Positions 11,851 through 19,599 of a DNA stretch of 41,153 bases are shown here, in pieces (position 1 is the first letter of the stretch; the number at the start of each line of letters is the position of its first letter). The stretch covers positions 1-41,153 of IMG/VR virus record IMGVR_UViG_3300045912_000272. One strand, 5' to 3'. Below the pieces are notes generated by a model, which was not told the origin of the DNA, searched no databases, and was given only the letters and a program-made list of their open reading frames with translations. The position numbers and the translations under genes are program-made. The stretch comes from a virus.

Positions 11851-12405
11851 ATGATCACGCCGGAGTCCCCCAACCGCCAGCTGATCATCGGCGCGATCAG
11901 CGCGGTCGTGGCCGTCGCGCTGCTGATCGTCTTCACCGGCGGCACCACGGCGCCGCGGGGCACGGCGCTGGCCCTGCCCACGGCGGTGGTGACACACGCC
12001 CTCCCCACCGCGACCAGCCACACGCCCGAACCCGTCGCCAGCGATCCCCGCCCGGCGCTGCCGTCGCTCACGACCGCGTACGCCGAGCCAAACGGCACGG
12101 CGTTGGGTGCGTTGGAGCGCGGGCGGCGCTATATCGCCGTCGCGCGCAGTGGCGAGGATTGGACACAGATCGATGCCGAGGGGTCGGGGCGCGTCTGGGT
12201 GCCGCTCCGCCTGGGTGATCGCGCCACGTTGCCGGATTTGACGCCCGCACAGCCGGCCCCACCGGCGCCGCGCGCCGTCGCGCCGACGATGGTCTACCGC
12301 TGCGAAGCGGGGATACCAGGCCAGATGGTGAGCGCCACGAGCACCGTGAGCTACGACGATTGCGCGGCGAACGCCGCCGCGCTGTGGAAGGAGCGCTATC
12401 CATGA
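11851..12405 (+). CDS. Membrane-anchored SH3-like domain protein, 184 aa
   Basis: The ATG follows TATGGAGGTGGCACC. Residues 10-29 (LIIGAISAVVAVALLIVFTG) form a single N-terminal membrane anchor or uncleaved signal. A Thr/Pro-rich linker follows to about residue 72. Residues 73-125 (AYAEPNGTALGALERG...AVARSGEDWTQID...GRVWVPL) have the layout of a bacterial SH3 (SH3_3) domain, normally extracytoplasmic and often cell-wall-binding. The tail has two Cys that could form a disulphide. It would face the periplasm or wall; in an early operon this suggests altering the host surface, for example superinfection exclusion. That role is inference. Confidence 0.75.
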   Translation: MITPESPNRQLIIGAISAVVAVALLIVFTGGTTAPRGTALALPTAVVTHALPTATSHTPEPVASDPRPALPSLTTAYAEPNGTALGALERGRRYIAVARSGEDWTQIDAEGSGRVWVPLRLGDRATLPDLTPAQPAPPAPRAVAPTMVYRCEAGIPGQMVSATSTVSYDDCAANAAALWKERYP

Positions 12406-12704
12406 GCGGCAGACACGACCCGGCACCGGGCTATACGATTGAAAACCTGCCGCCGCTTGATTACACGATTGATGGATTCGCGGATGGCATGAGTATTATC
12501 GTGCTGGTGTATTTTGGCACGATCGACGGCTTCGGCTTTGCCGATGGATGCTATCATTTTCGATCGCGATCATGGGTAATTTTTCAGCATAATGGATCGT
12601 GTATCACACTGCCATTAGAAGACGTGTACGGATGGATGCCGCTGCCGACCGATGTTCGCGCGACACCACCGACGTTTGTGTGGCTGCAGGAGCGTGATCA
12701 GTGA
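12402..12704 (+). CDS. Hypothetical protein, 100 aa (DUF551-like features)
   Basis: The ATG at 12402 overlaps the previous stop behind AAGGAGCGC. The protein is aromatic and acidic, and its end YGWMPLPTD resembles the WMPLP signature closing the small phage DUF551 proteins. The N-terminal ENLPPLD and the middle IIVLVYFG fit the same plan of a beta-rich fold. There is no signal peptide. DUF551 proteins have no known function. Moderate confidence for the family, high for being a gene. Confidence 0.65.
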   Translation: MSGRHDPAPGYTIENLPPLDYTIDGFADGMSIIVLVYFGTIDGFGFADGCYHFRSRSWVIFQHNGSCITLPLEDVYGWMPLPTDVRATPPTFVWLQERDQ

Positions 12705-13489
12705 ACGCAGACACCACGACGGCAGGCTCTGCGCCAACGGATGCTGACGGCGATTTCGCAATGGCTCGTGGATGCCGGAGCAATCACGCCATGACCGACC
12801 CGCGTTCCACTTTGGCGCGGCTGCGCTACCTCGCCGTGGTCGTGTCGTTTGCACACATGGCGGCAACGATTCTGCGCTACGCCAGTGGCGACTGGTACGC
12901 GCTGGCCGTGGCGGCGGGGATGACGCTACTGATCGACCTGGTGACCATCCGCCTGATCGATTACCAGATCACGGCGACCTGGCGGGTGTCGCGCTGGATT
13001 GTCGCGTTTCTGGCGCTGTCGCTGGCGCTCTCGATGGCGCTCAACGGCGTCTATCTCTGGACATTCCGCCCGCGTGACATCCCGGACGCGATCAACGCGC
13101 TGATCGCGGTCGCGTTGGCGCTGTTCGTGCCAGGATGGATCGCCGTGAGCGCCGTGATGCACGCGGAATGGACGCGCCACACCGCACCAGTGGCGCGACA
13201 CGGCGCGTCAGCGACAACGACACCATCCGTCAGTGTCGCACCACAGGTGTCACGCCACGCGACGCGTCGCACCACGGGCGACAGCGACGCGCCACCGCAG
13301 GCGCCATCCGTCGTTGTGGCGCCAACGCGTCGCATGCGCGACAGCGCCGAACGCGACACGCGCGACACCGCGCCACCCGTGTCGCGGCGCACGTTGCAGC
13401 GCCGCGCCGCCAAGGCAAAGGCAGCGGCAGCGGCAGCGCATGCACAATCAGCCACGACACCGCCCGTGACGTTGCGCCTGGCGGAATGA
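12701..13489 (+). CDS. Multi-pass membrane protein with basic cytoplasmic tail, 262 aa
   Basis: The start is GTG 12701, overlapping the previous stop behind GCAGGAGCGTGATCA; an internal ATG at 12791 would remove a charged leader. Residues 40-155 hold about four hydrophobic segments (LAVVVSFAHMAATIL, ALAVAAGMTLLIDLV, WIVAFLALSLALSMAL, ALIAVALALFVPGWIAV). Residues 160-262 are a long Thr/Arg/Ala-rich basic tail that would sit in the cytoplasm and could contact DNA or RNA. No channel or transporter family was recognised. The DNA for the tail contains five GCGACAC/GTGTCGC motifs. Confidence 0.7.
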   Translation: MNADTTTAGSAPTDADGDFAMARGCRSNHAMTDPRSTLARLRYLAVVVSFAHMAATILRYASGDWYALAVAAGMTLLIDLVTIRLIDYQITATWRVSRWIVAFLALSLALSMALNGVYLWTFRPRDIPDAINALIAVALALFVPGWIAVSAVMHAEWTRHTAPVARHGASATTTPSVSVAPQVSRHATRRTTGDSDAPPQAPSVVVAPTRRMRDSAERDTRDTAPPVSRRTLQRRAAKAKAAAAAAHAQSATTPPVTLRLAE

Positions 13490-13564
13490 CGACACCGCGC
13501 GGCGAGCATTGGCGAGCAATTGCGTACGGAACCAACCGACACCGTGCACGAACAGGAGTGACTG

Positions 13565-14128
13565 ATGCGACCACTGCGACAACATGACACGGAGCTTGAG
13601 GATGTCTTTCCGCCCCCGCCCCGCCCGCATGCGCCGCCGATCGTCCAGGCGCCGCCGCCCGGCCTGCGTCCGCTGACGCCCCCGCGGCGCCAGATTCGCA
13701 CGGGCGTGGTGCCGGTGAGTGCCATTTCGGTCGCGTTTCGCGTGGGCGTGCAACTGTTGGCAGTGGGATTGATCCTGCTGTCCTGCGTGGGCACGCTCTA
13801 CGGCCTCGCCGGGCAAAGCGTGGTCGTGGATGGCGCGTTTGTCATCCCCGACGTGACGCCCGTCGCCGTAGGCGTAGCATTTTTGGCGCAGTCCATGGTG
13901 TCGCTCGCGCAGTGGGGCGCGCGGGCGTGGGCGCATCAATCCCGCGATTGGCGCTGGCTCCTGCTGTATGCGGCGGCCTTGTGCGTGAGCGTGTACTGGA
14001 ACTGGATCGCGTATGGCGATTTGATCCAGAGTTGGAACCCGCCCGCCGGCATCCCGATGGGGATTGCGCTGCTGATTATCGCGCTCGGCGATCTGCTGCC
14101 CGAGCAGGTGCTTGGCCAATGGAGTTGA
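13565..14128 (+). CDS. Membrane protein, 187 aa
   Basis: The ATG follows CAGGAGTGACTG. The first 45 residues are Pro/Arg-rich and cytoplasmic-like. Three to four hydrophobic segments follow (residues about 58-82, 95-118, 132-150, 158-178). It is spaced 75 bp from the previous gene, a gap in which I see no signal. Together with its neighbours it forms a cassette of consecutive membrane proteins in the early operon. No family was recognised; small phage membrane proteins in this position often block superinfection. Confidence 0.7.
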   Translation: MRPLRQHDTELEDVFPPPPRPHAPPIVQAPPPGLRPLTPPRRQIRTGVVPVSAISVAFRVGVQLLAVGLILLSCVGTLYGLAGQSVVVDGAFVIPDVTPVAVGVAFLAQSMVSLAQWGARAWAHQSRDWRWLLLYAAALCVSVYWNWIAYGDLIQSWNPPAGIPMGIALLIIALGDLLPEQVLGQWS

Positions 14129-14132
14129 TGCG

Positions 14133-14594
14133 ATGGATGTGATTGCACAACTGTTTGTCGCCATGATCACACTCTTAGCAACGGGGATGGTGATCATCGG
14201 GATCTACAACTGGTGGCAACGGGTGCGCCCTGATCTCCCCGACAAACGCGCCGCCGATCCGGTTCCCGCCCAGTCTCAGGCGGCAGACCGGCATCCAGCA
14301 CCGCAGTCCGAACCGGTTCGGGAACCGGTTCGCCCACGCCCGGAACTGGTTCCTATGACCGATCTCGACATAACGACGGTTGTCACCAGCGCCGCGAAAC
14401 GCCGCCCGACGGCGCTGCGGGATGCGCTGATCATCGCCCCCGGCGATCAGGATGGCTATTGGCTCAGCGCCAACCAGGCCGCCGGGTTGATCGGCGGGAG
14501 CAAGGAAAAAGCGCTGGCCACGATCCGCGAGCTCCGCACGAAACGATCCACGCCGACGATCCGGCAGTGGAATAGGACAAAGGACATGCCATGA
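14133..14594 (+). CDS. Membrane-tethered winged-helix-type protein, 153 aa
   Basis: I chose ATG 14133, three bases after the previous stop region with TGGAG upstream; ATG 14112 would add seven residues. Residues 3-28 form one transmembrane helix (VIAQLFVAMITLLATGMVIIG), followed by a Pro/Arg linker with repeated EPVREPV. The C-terminal half (90-150) is soluble, with SANQAAGLIGGSKEKALATIRELR resembling the helix-turn-helix of DNA-binding domains attached to membrane translocases. It would hold DNA or a partner at the membrane. The family is unknown and the layout unusual. Confidence 0.7.
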   Translation: MDVIAQLFVAMITLLATGMVIIGIYNWWQRVRPDLPDKRAADPVPAQSQAADRHPAPQSEPVREPVRPRPELVPMTDLDITTVVTSAAKRRPTALRDALIIAPGDQDGYWLSANQAAGLIGGSKEKALATIRELRTKRSTPTIRQWNRTKDMP

Positions 14595-15454
14595 CGACGA
14601 TTGTCACGCACACCAGCCCGGACTTTGACGCCATCGGCGCGGTCTGGCTGCTGCTTCGTTACACCGAGCTGCGCGATTCCGCCGTTGCGTTTGTGCACAC
14701 CGGCAATCCCGACCCTGACGTGCTCGCCAACGCCGTCGCCGTGGTGGACACCGGACGGGTGTACGATCCAGAGCGGTGGCGCTTTGATCACCACCAGTTT
14801 GGCGGTTCGCACGCGTCGCAAACGAGTGCGACTGAGTTGGTGTGGCAAGCGATTGGCGCGCCGATGGACATCCGCCCGCTGATTGACTTGATCACCGATT
14901 GCGACGGTCGGGACATGCGTTCCTCCGATGCGTTCGCCTCGCAACGCGTGGGTATCCACGCGCTGCTCAGCGCCCTGAAAGCGCAGCGCCTCGATGACAG
15001 GACGCTCCTGGCACGCGGCATGGACATGCTCGATCTCATTGCCGCCACGCTCATCCGCCACGCGCAGGCGGCGCGCGCGCTTGCGGCGCACACGGTCTGG
15101 GTATCGCCCGACATGCGCGTGGTGGCGCTGCTGGACGCACCGAAGGGGGCGACGCATGCCGCGTTCGACCAGGGCGCCGAGCTGGTCGTGTTTGCCGACA
15201 CCACCGAGGCGCACACCGTTGCGGTCGGTTGCGCACGCGCGCACGACAGCACGCTGCACTGCGGCGAGCTGGTACGCCACGCGATGACCATTGCCGCGCC
15301 GGCCATCACCGCCGAGCTGCAACGCTGGTACCAACACGAAGCGGGATTTTTTGCCGGACGCGGCACGGCGAAAGCGCCCGACCCGACGCCGCTGACCGTG
15401 GAGATCGGTGCTATTGCCACCGTCCTCGCGCACGTGCGAGGAGCATTGCTATGA
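14591..15454 (+). CDS. DHH-superfamily phosphoesterase, 287 aa
   Basis: It starts with an ATGA overlap. The metal-binding signature is complete by eye: HTSPDFDAIGA (H7, D11, D13), VVDTG (D53), FDHHQ (D66-H67-H68) and ITDCDGRD (D103, D105). A C-terminal domain of about 120 residues would hold the substrate. The superfamily hydrolyses phosphodiesters in short RNAs, pAp, c-di-AMP or related nucleotides with two Mn ions. The best-matching branch (DHH with VYDP...RFDHHQ) resembles MYG1-type proteins. In a phage it could recycle nucleotides, degrade nanoRNA, or destroy a host signalling nucleotide. The superfamily is secure and the substrate unknown. Confidence 0.85.
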   Translation: MTTIVTHTSPDFDAIGAVWLLLRYTELRDSAVAFVHTGNPDPDVLANAVAVVDTGRVYDPERWRFDHHQFGGSHASQTSATELVWQAIGAPMDIRPLIDLITDCDGRDMRSSDAFASQRVGIHALLSALKAQRLDDRTLLARGMDMLDLIAATLIRHAQAARALAAHTVWVSPDMRVVALLDAPKGATHAAFDQGAELVVFADTTEAHTVAVGCARAHDSTLHCGELVRHAMTIAAPAITAELQRWYQHEAGFFAGRGTAKAPDPTPLTVEIGAIATVLAHVRGALL

Positions 15455-15873
15455 CCACACAGACAACCGCTGCCGATCTGATCGCTACCGAACTCCGCAA
15501 TGCCCGCGCCGCGTGGCCGAACAACCCGTCGCTGGCGCACGGCCTGGCGCTCGTCGCAGAGGAGATTGACGAATACTGGGAGTTGGTCAAGGTCAACCAG
15601 CAGCGCCACGATCATCCAGCAATGATCCGCGAATTGATCCAGGTGGCGGCGATGGCACACCGAGCGTATGAGGATGCGTTCGACGGGTCGCTGTCGCCGT
15701 TGTGCGGTGAGGTCTTTGTGTCGCCGCACGATACCGCGTGGCATCTGCGTCAGGCGATGGTCCGGTTGGCGTACTGCGACGGCACATTAGCAAACGGCGT
15801 GCGCTATTGGCTTCGGGTGATTGTGACGCATGCCACATGCGCAATTGATGGACTGCAAGGAGGATCACGATGA
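15451..15873 (+). CDS. MazG-like nucleotide pyrophosphohydrolase candidate, 140 aa
   Basis: The ATG at 15451 overlaps the DHH stop. The helical pattern LALVAEEIDEYWELVK (about residues 28-43) followed some 20 residues later by RELIQVAAMAHRAYED matches the EExxE...E(x)xD metal-binding helices of all-alpha NTP pyrophosphatases, although the second motif starts RELIQ rather than EELAD, so one ligand may differ. Phage MazG-like enzymes adjust nucleotide or ppGpp pools. The neighbouring DHH and DUF5662 (HD-like) genes support a nucleotide-metabolism cassette. Family assignment is moderate. Confidence 0.6.
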   Translation: MTTQTTAADLIATELRNARAAWPNNPSLAHGLALVAEEIDEYWELVKVNQQRHDHPAMIRELIQVAAMAHRAYEDAFDGSLSPLCGEVFVSPHDTAWHLRQAMVRLAYCDGTLANGVRYWLRVIVTHATCAIDGLQGGSR

Positions 15874-16490
15874 CCTACCACGTTGGGGATCTGGTGTCGC
15901 TGGTCGCCGATAATGTCGCCACATCCGGCGAAATTATCGCTATCCGCGATGGGGACTACCCGTATCAGGTGCGCGATATTCACGGGACTATGGACTGGTA
16001 TCGTGCCGACGAAGTGTATGCCTACGATAGTCGGCATGAAACGCGCAGGCACATTGATCGTGTGCGTGCGCTGCTGCACGTGTGTATTGCTGATCTTACA
16101 CAGCGCGCACGCGCACATGATCGGTCGAAACTTGAATCGCCTGAGCGCGAAATGTTCGACCGCTACACGCCGCTGCTGAGTCGTTTGACCTACGGATCGC
16201 CAGAATATGCGGCGATTCGCCAGGAAATGCTCCAAACGGCACTGCAGCACCACTACGAGCATAACGACCACCATCCAGAACACTATCCAAACGGCATCAA
16301 CGGCATGACGCTCATGGCATTGATCGAAATGCTCTGCGACTGGAAGGCCGCAGGCGAACGGCACGCTGATGGGAGTCTGCACAAGAGTTTGGCGTACAAC
16401 CGCACCCGCTTCGGCGCGGTTGATCTGTATCAAATTATGGAAAACACCGCCCGCGCAATGGGATGGCTAGACACGACTGATCGATCGTGA
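15870..16490 (+). CDS. DUF5662 family protein (HD-like metal-binding), 206 aa
   Basis: The start is behind AAGGAGGATCACG with an ATGA overlap. Residues 60-195 follow the DUF5662 pattern: HDRSKLESPE, YGSPEY, ALQHHYEHNDHHPEHYPNG, MLCDWKAAGERH and the terminal NTA. The dense His/Asp pattern is what is expected of an HD-type metal site, but no activity has been shown for the family. The N-terminal 50 residues (YHVGDLVSLVADN...) look like an added SH3-like barrel. It is the last rightward gene; its end overlaps the convergent 16467-16907 gene by 24 bp. Base composition is slightly lower in GC than neighbours. Confidence 0.85.
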   Translation: MTYHVGDLVSLVADNVATSGEIIAIRDGDYPYQVRDIHGTMDWYRADEVYAYDSRHETRRHIDRVRALLHVCIADLTQRARAHDRSKLESPEREMFDRYTPLLSRLTYGSPEYAAIRQEMLQTALQHHYEHNDHHPEHYPNGINGMTLMALIEMLCDWKAAGERHADGSLHKSLAYNRTRFGAVDLYQIMENTARAMGWLDTTDRS

Positions 16491-16907
16491 CCTCGTGCAG
16501 GCGTGGGCAGCACGCGTCGCGGCGATCACGCGTGTGCCAGAGACCCGGTCATGGCCGCTGGCTGCGGCTCTCTGGCGCGGTGCCACGATCAGCGGCATCC
16601 ACACCCGCGTGGGCGCGCGCACGACGGGCGAGACGGCGAGCAATCGATCGCCGTCCCACGCCTCGGCCACGTAGCCGCGCGGATCCACCGCCCATGCAAT
16701 GATGCGCACCGTCCCCGATCCCCCATCAAACCGCGCCCCGCCTGACGCGCAGCGCCCATCCGCGCCCGCCGGGCACACAAACACCACGTGCGCATCACTC
16801 ACGACGGTGAGCACGAGGTGCTGCCCCGCCCACGTCGCGGTCAGCGTCGGCGGCGGGAACGGCATGACGAGCAGCACCGTGAGCAGCAGCAGGATCGCGC
16901 GCATCAC
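16467..16907 (-). CDS. Putative exported protein, 146 aa
   Basis: This is the last gene of the late operon, starting at GTG 16907 or the ATG directly after it and overlapping the previous stop. Residues 2-23 (RAILLLLTVLLVMPFPPP) form a signal peptide or anchor. The following 80 residues are Val-rich strands with two Cys (FVCPAG, GRCASGG), as in an exported Ig-like domain. The last 35 residues, where the gene overlaps the convergent DUF5662 gene, have odd composition. A virion-associated or late exported protein is likely; the exact role is unknown. Confidence 0.55.
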   Translation of the reverse strand: MMRAILLLLTVLLVMPFPPPTLTATWAGQHLVLTVVSDAHVVFVCPAGADGRCASGGARFDGGSGTVRIIAWAVDPRGYVAEAWDGDRLLAVSPVVRAPTRVWMPLIVAPRQRAAASGHDRVSGTRVIAATRAAHACTRSRSISRV

Positions 16908-17164
16908 GCGGCCACCGACTCAATGATGCGATGTGCCACTGTGGGCGCGATGCACTGGACATGCACCGACCAGTACCCCGGCGCGTCAAACGTTACCTCC
17001 AGATCGATCAGGCCGGTTCCCGCTGACGTACTCGGCACGGTGATCGTGGTCGCATCCGGTTTTGCGACTGTGACGATCACGGCTGATGGCGTCGTAAGCA
17101 CCCCGGCACTGTTGCGCACTTCGATTCGGTAGGCCACGGTCGTATCGGCGGTTATCGTCGTCAT
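16904..17164 (-). CDS. Small beta-rich virion protein candidate, 86 aa
   Basis: It starts at 17164 behind GAGGAGTCTGGA, overlapping the stop of the large adhesin gene by ATGA. The composition (Thr/Val-rich, MTTITADTTVAYRIEV opening, DLEVTFDAPGYWSVHV near the end) fits a small immunoglobulin-like or beta-sandwich domain as found in tail-fibre accessory proteins. The adjacency to the adhesin suggests a chaperone or tip component for it, which is inference. No family was recognised. Confidence 0.6.
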   Translation of the reverse strand: MTTITADTTVAYRIEVRNSAGVLTTPSAVIVTVAKPDATTITVPSTSAGTGLIDLEVTFDAPGYWSVHVQCIAPTVAHRIIESVAA

Positions 17165-19578
17165 TCCAGACTCCTCTTTATCACTATCGTCGGCGGTTGG
17201 CGCGTGACACTGAGTGTTGGCGGCTGACGCGCAACCGCCAGAGTTCCGGCCAGCGACACAACGGTCGGCGCGGTAAACGTGCCCGTGCCCGCAAGGGTGA
17301 TCGCCGGCAGCACCAGATTTCCCGATCCGGTGCCTGTCCCCGCGCTCGTGAACGTGCCCGTGCCAGACAGGACAAACGCGGACATGTCCAGGTTGCCGAT
17401 TCCGGTGTAGACGGGAGCCGTAAACGTGCCGGCACCGGCCATCGTGAGCGCCGGCGTTATCAGATCACCCGATCCCGTGGAGATCGGCGCGACAAACGTC
17501 CCCGTGCCACTTATCGTCAGCGCCGGCGCAACCAGATCGCCCGTGCCGGTATAGGTTGGCGCAACAAACGTGCCGGCACCGGCCATCGTCAGCGCCGGGA
17601 TCGCCAGATCGCCCGTGCCGGTATAGACCGGCGCGACAAACGTCCCCGTGCCACTTATCGTGAGCGCCGGGATCGCCAGATCACCGCTGCCGGTGTAGGT
17701 TTCCGCGCCCGGGGGGACAAACGTCCCCGTGCCGGCCAGCGTCAGGGCCGGGATCGTGAGATCGCCCGTGCCAGTAAAGGGCGCAAGGTCGGGCGCTTGC
17801 CACGTTGGGCCGTTGTTCGCGCCGCCCACCAGCAGGACACCATGCACCCCGCTGGCGTCGTCAGTGGCAATTGTGCCCACGGCGTCGTCAAATTGGTACA
17901 ACCCCACCGTGTGCGCATCAACGCTCAGTTCCCGCGCCGGGCTGAACGTGGTCGTGTAGCGCCGATGATCGGAGATGCGCAGTGCATCAAAGCGACCGGC
18001 AAACCCCGCCCCGACGTCGTGTTTCTCCGTGCCGAGGATAATTGCATCGTTATCCTGCCCGCCCGCATCCGTGCCGTCGTAGCGCAGATCGCCGGTGGTG
18101 TACGTGCCACTCGCATCCAGCACGCCATCCACGTACAGCTCGATCACGCCAGTGCTTTGCTGTCGCACGAGCGCCACGTGATGCGGTTGACCGTCGCCCA
18201 CGTTGGCCGTGCCGTACTGCGTTGTCCAGGTCAGACCCGCCCCGGCCACCGCGAAACAGACCACCAGCACGCCGCCAACCCGCGTGACGCCGATCACGTG
18301 CCCGCGTGTGCTATTCCAGGCATCGCGGTCAAAAAAGATATTGCTATAGCGCGCGTCGCTGATGTTTGCCGTGGTGTTGTCGGCGTAGGCGCACCGCAGC
18401 CAGCACTCATACGTACAATCGCCGGCGCCCACGTCGACGGCGGTCGGACTGCCGCCGTTGCGCAGCGGGATGCGCACGCGGTCAATCCGCCCCGACGCCG
18501 TGCCGTAGAAGCGCAGATGCCCGCCCGCTTCGAGGCGCACGCCCGTGCCCGCCATCGTGAGCGCGGGCATGATCAGGTTGCCACTGCCGGTGTACGTGGG
18601 CGGCGTAAACGTGCCAGCACCGGCCAGCGTCAAAGCCGGGATCGCCAGATCGCCCGTGCCGGTGGAGACCGGCGGCGTGAACGTGCCCGCGCCATCGGCG
18701 GTGAGCGCCGGGATGACCAGATCGCCACTGCCAGTGTACGTGGGCGTTTCGGGATCGGCGAACGCCCCCGTGCCCGCGAGGGTCAGCGCCGGAATTGCCA
18801 GATCACCACTGCCGGTGGAGACCGGCGCGGTAAACGTGCCGGTGCCCGCCATCGTGAGCGCCGGGATGACCAGATCGCCGCTGCCGGTATACGTGCCCGC
18901 CGCCGTTTGCTCACCGCCGCCGAAATCATCGACGCGGGTGGTGTTGGCGTTAAAACCAAACCCGATCCGCCCGGCGGCGATAATGCGCGATCCGCTCGTA
19001 TCGCTGACATCCGCACCCAATTGCGTCCACGATCCGCCGTTGGCGCGGTACCAGATTTGCAGCGTGACGGTCGCGCCCGTGCCCAGCACCACGAGGCCAA
19101 ACGCATCACCGGCACTGACCTCCTGCGACCGGGTGGCGAGCGCTGTTTCGACCTCATCGATGACGCGGCTCAGCGTCCAGGCATCCGTGCCTGCCGAGCG
19201 CTCAATCAGCAACTGATAGCCGTCCGCGCCCGTGGTGCCAAGGCTCTGCCCACGCGCCCACACATACACGTATTGACCCGTGGCGGGCGGCGTGGCAATC
19301 GTGGCATAGACCTCGGATTCGGTGTAGGACGCCGCGTTCCAATGGACCTCGTGAAACAACGCACCGGCGCTAATGCCCGCCGTGTTGCTGATAATCGTCG
19401 GCGCGGTCGTGCCCGAATACAGCCCGGCCGTCCAGTTCGCGCCGAGGCCGCCGTTCGCACGGTTAAAATTATCGAGGACGCCTTGCGTCGGTGCGGCCAT
19501 CGGCTCCCCTCGCCGTCGATCGTCGATCGCTTCCGCCGCCGCCCACAGCACGACCATGCACACTGCGGCCAGCGCCAC
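17161..19578 (-). CDS. Repeat-rich LamG-domain adhesin / tail fibre, 805 aa
   Basis: Two starts compete: GTG 19578 (GGGAAAGGGG upstream; adds a hydrophobic leader) and ATG 19500 (GAGGGGAG upstream; 779 aa), the latter more usual for a virion protein. Domains from ATG 19500: residues 5-195, a concanavalin-like jelly roll (NFNRANGGLG...); five repeats of about 23 aa with consensus TGSGDLxIPALTxAGTGTF; a LamG-type jelly roll of about 230 aa (GQPHHVALVR, LYVDGVL); seven more such repeats; then RQPPTLSVTRQPP. Both lectin folds can bind glycans, so host-receptor binding is likely. Repeat number may vary between phages. Confidence 0.8.
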   Translation of the reverse strand: MALAAVCMVVLWAAAEAIDDRRRGEPMAAPTQGVLDNFNRANGGLGANWTAGLYSGTTAPTIISNTAGISAGALFHEVHWNAASYTESEVYATIATPPATGQYVYVWARGQSLGTTGADGYQLLIERSAGTDAWTLSRVIDEVETALATRSQEVSAGDAFGLVVLGTGATVTLQIWYRANGGSWTQLGADVSDTSGSRIIAAGRIGFGFNANTTRVDDFGGGEQTAAGTYTGSGDLVIPALTMAGTGTFTAPVSTGSGDLAIPALTLAGTGAFADPETPTYTGSGDLVIPALTADGAGTFTPPVSTGTGDLAIPALTLAGAGTFTPPTYTGSGNLIMPALTMAGTGVRLEAGGHLRFYGTASGRIDRVRIPLRNGGSPTAVDVGAGDCTYECWLRCAYADNTTANISDARYSNIFFDRDAWNSTRGHVIGVTRVGGVLVVCFAVAGAGLTWTTQYGTANVGDGQPHHVALVRQQSTGVIELYVDGVLDASGTYTTGDLRYDGTDAGGQDNDAIILGTEKHDVGAGFAGRFDALRISDHRRYTTTFSPARELSVDAHTVGLYQFDDAVGTIATDDASGVHGVLLVGGANNGPTWQAPDLAPFTGTGDLTIPALTLAGTGTFVPPGAETYTGSGDLAIPALTISGTGTFVAPVYTGTGDLAIPALTMAGAGTFVAPTYTGTGDLVAPALTISGTGTFVAPISTGSGDLITPALTMAGAGTFTAPVYTGIGNLDMSAFVLSGTGTFTSAGTGTGSGNLVLPAITLAGTGTFTAPTVVSLAGTLAVARQPPTLSVTRQPPTIVIKRSLE
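17260..17790 (-). repeat. Seven imperfect ~72-bp coding repeats (C-terminal array)
   Basis: The DNA units encode ACTGGCxCxGGCGATCTG...-type repeats of about 24 codons, giving TGSGDLAIPALTLAGTGTF-like peptides in the adhesin. A second array with five units lies at about 18520-18890. The high similarity between units makes slippage or recombination likely and also makes this stretch prone to misassembly. Confidence 0.8.
18520..18890 (-). repeat. Five imperfect ~72-bp coding repeats (N-terminal array)
   Basis: The units have the same consensus as the array at 17260-17790 and are separated from it by the LamG domain. One unit carries an insertion (ADPETPT). The arrangement suggests a modular fibre built from jelly-roll heads and repeat stalks. 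Confidence 0.75.
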
Positions 19579-19599
19579 AAACCCCTTTCCCGGCCATGG

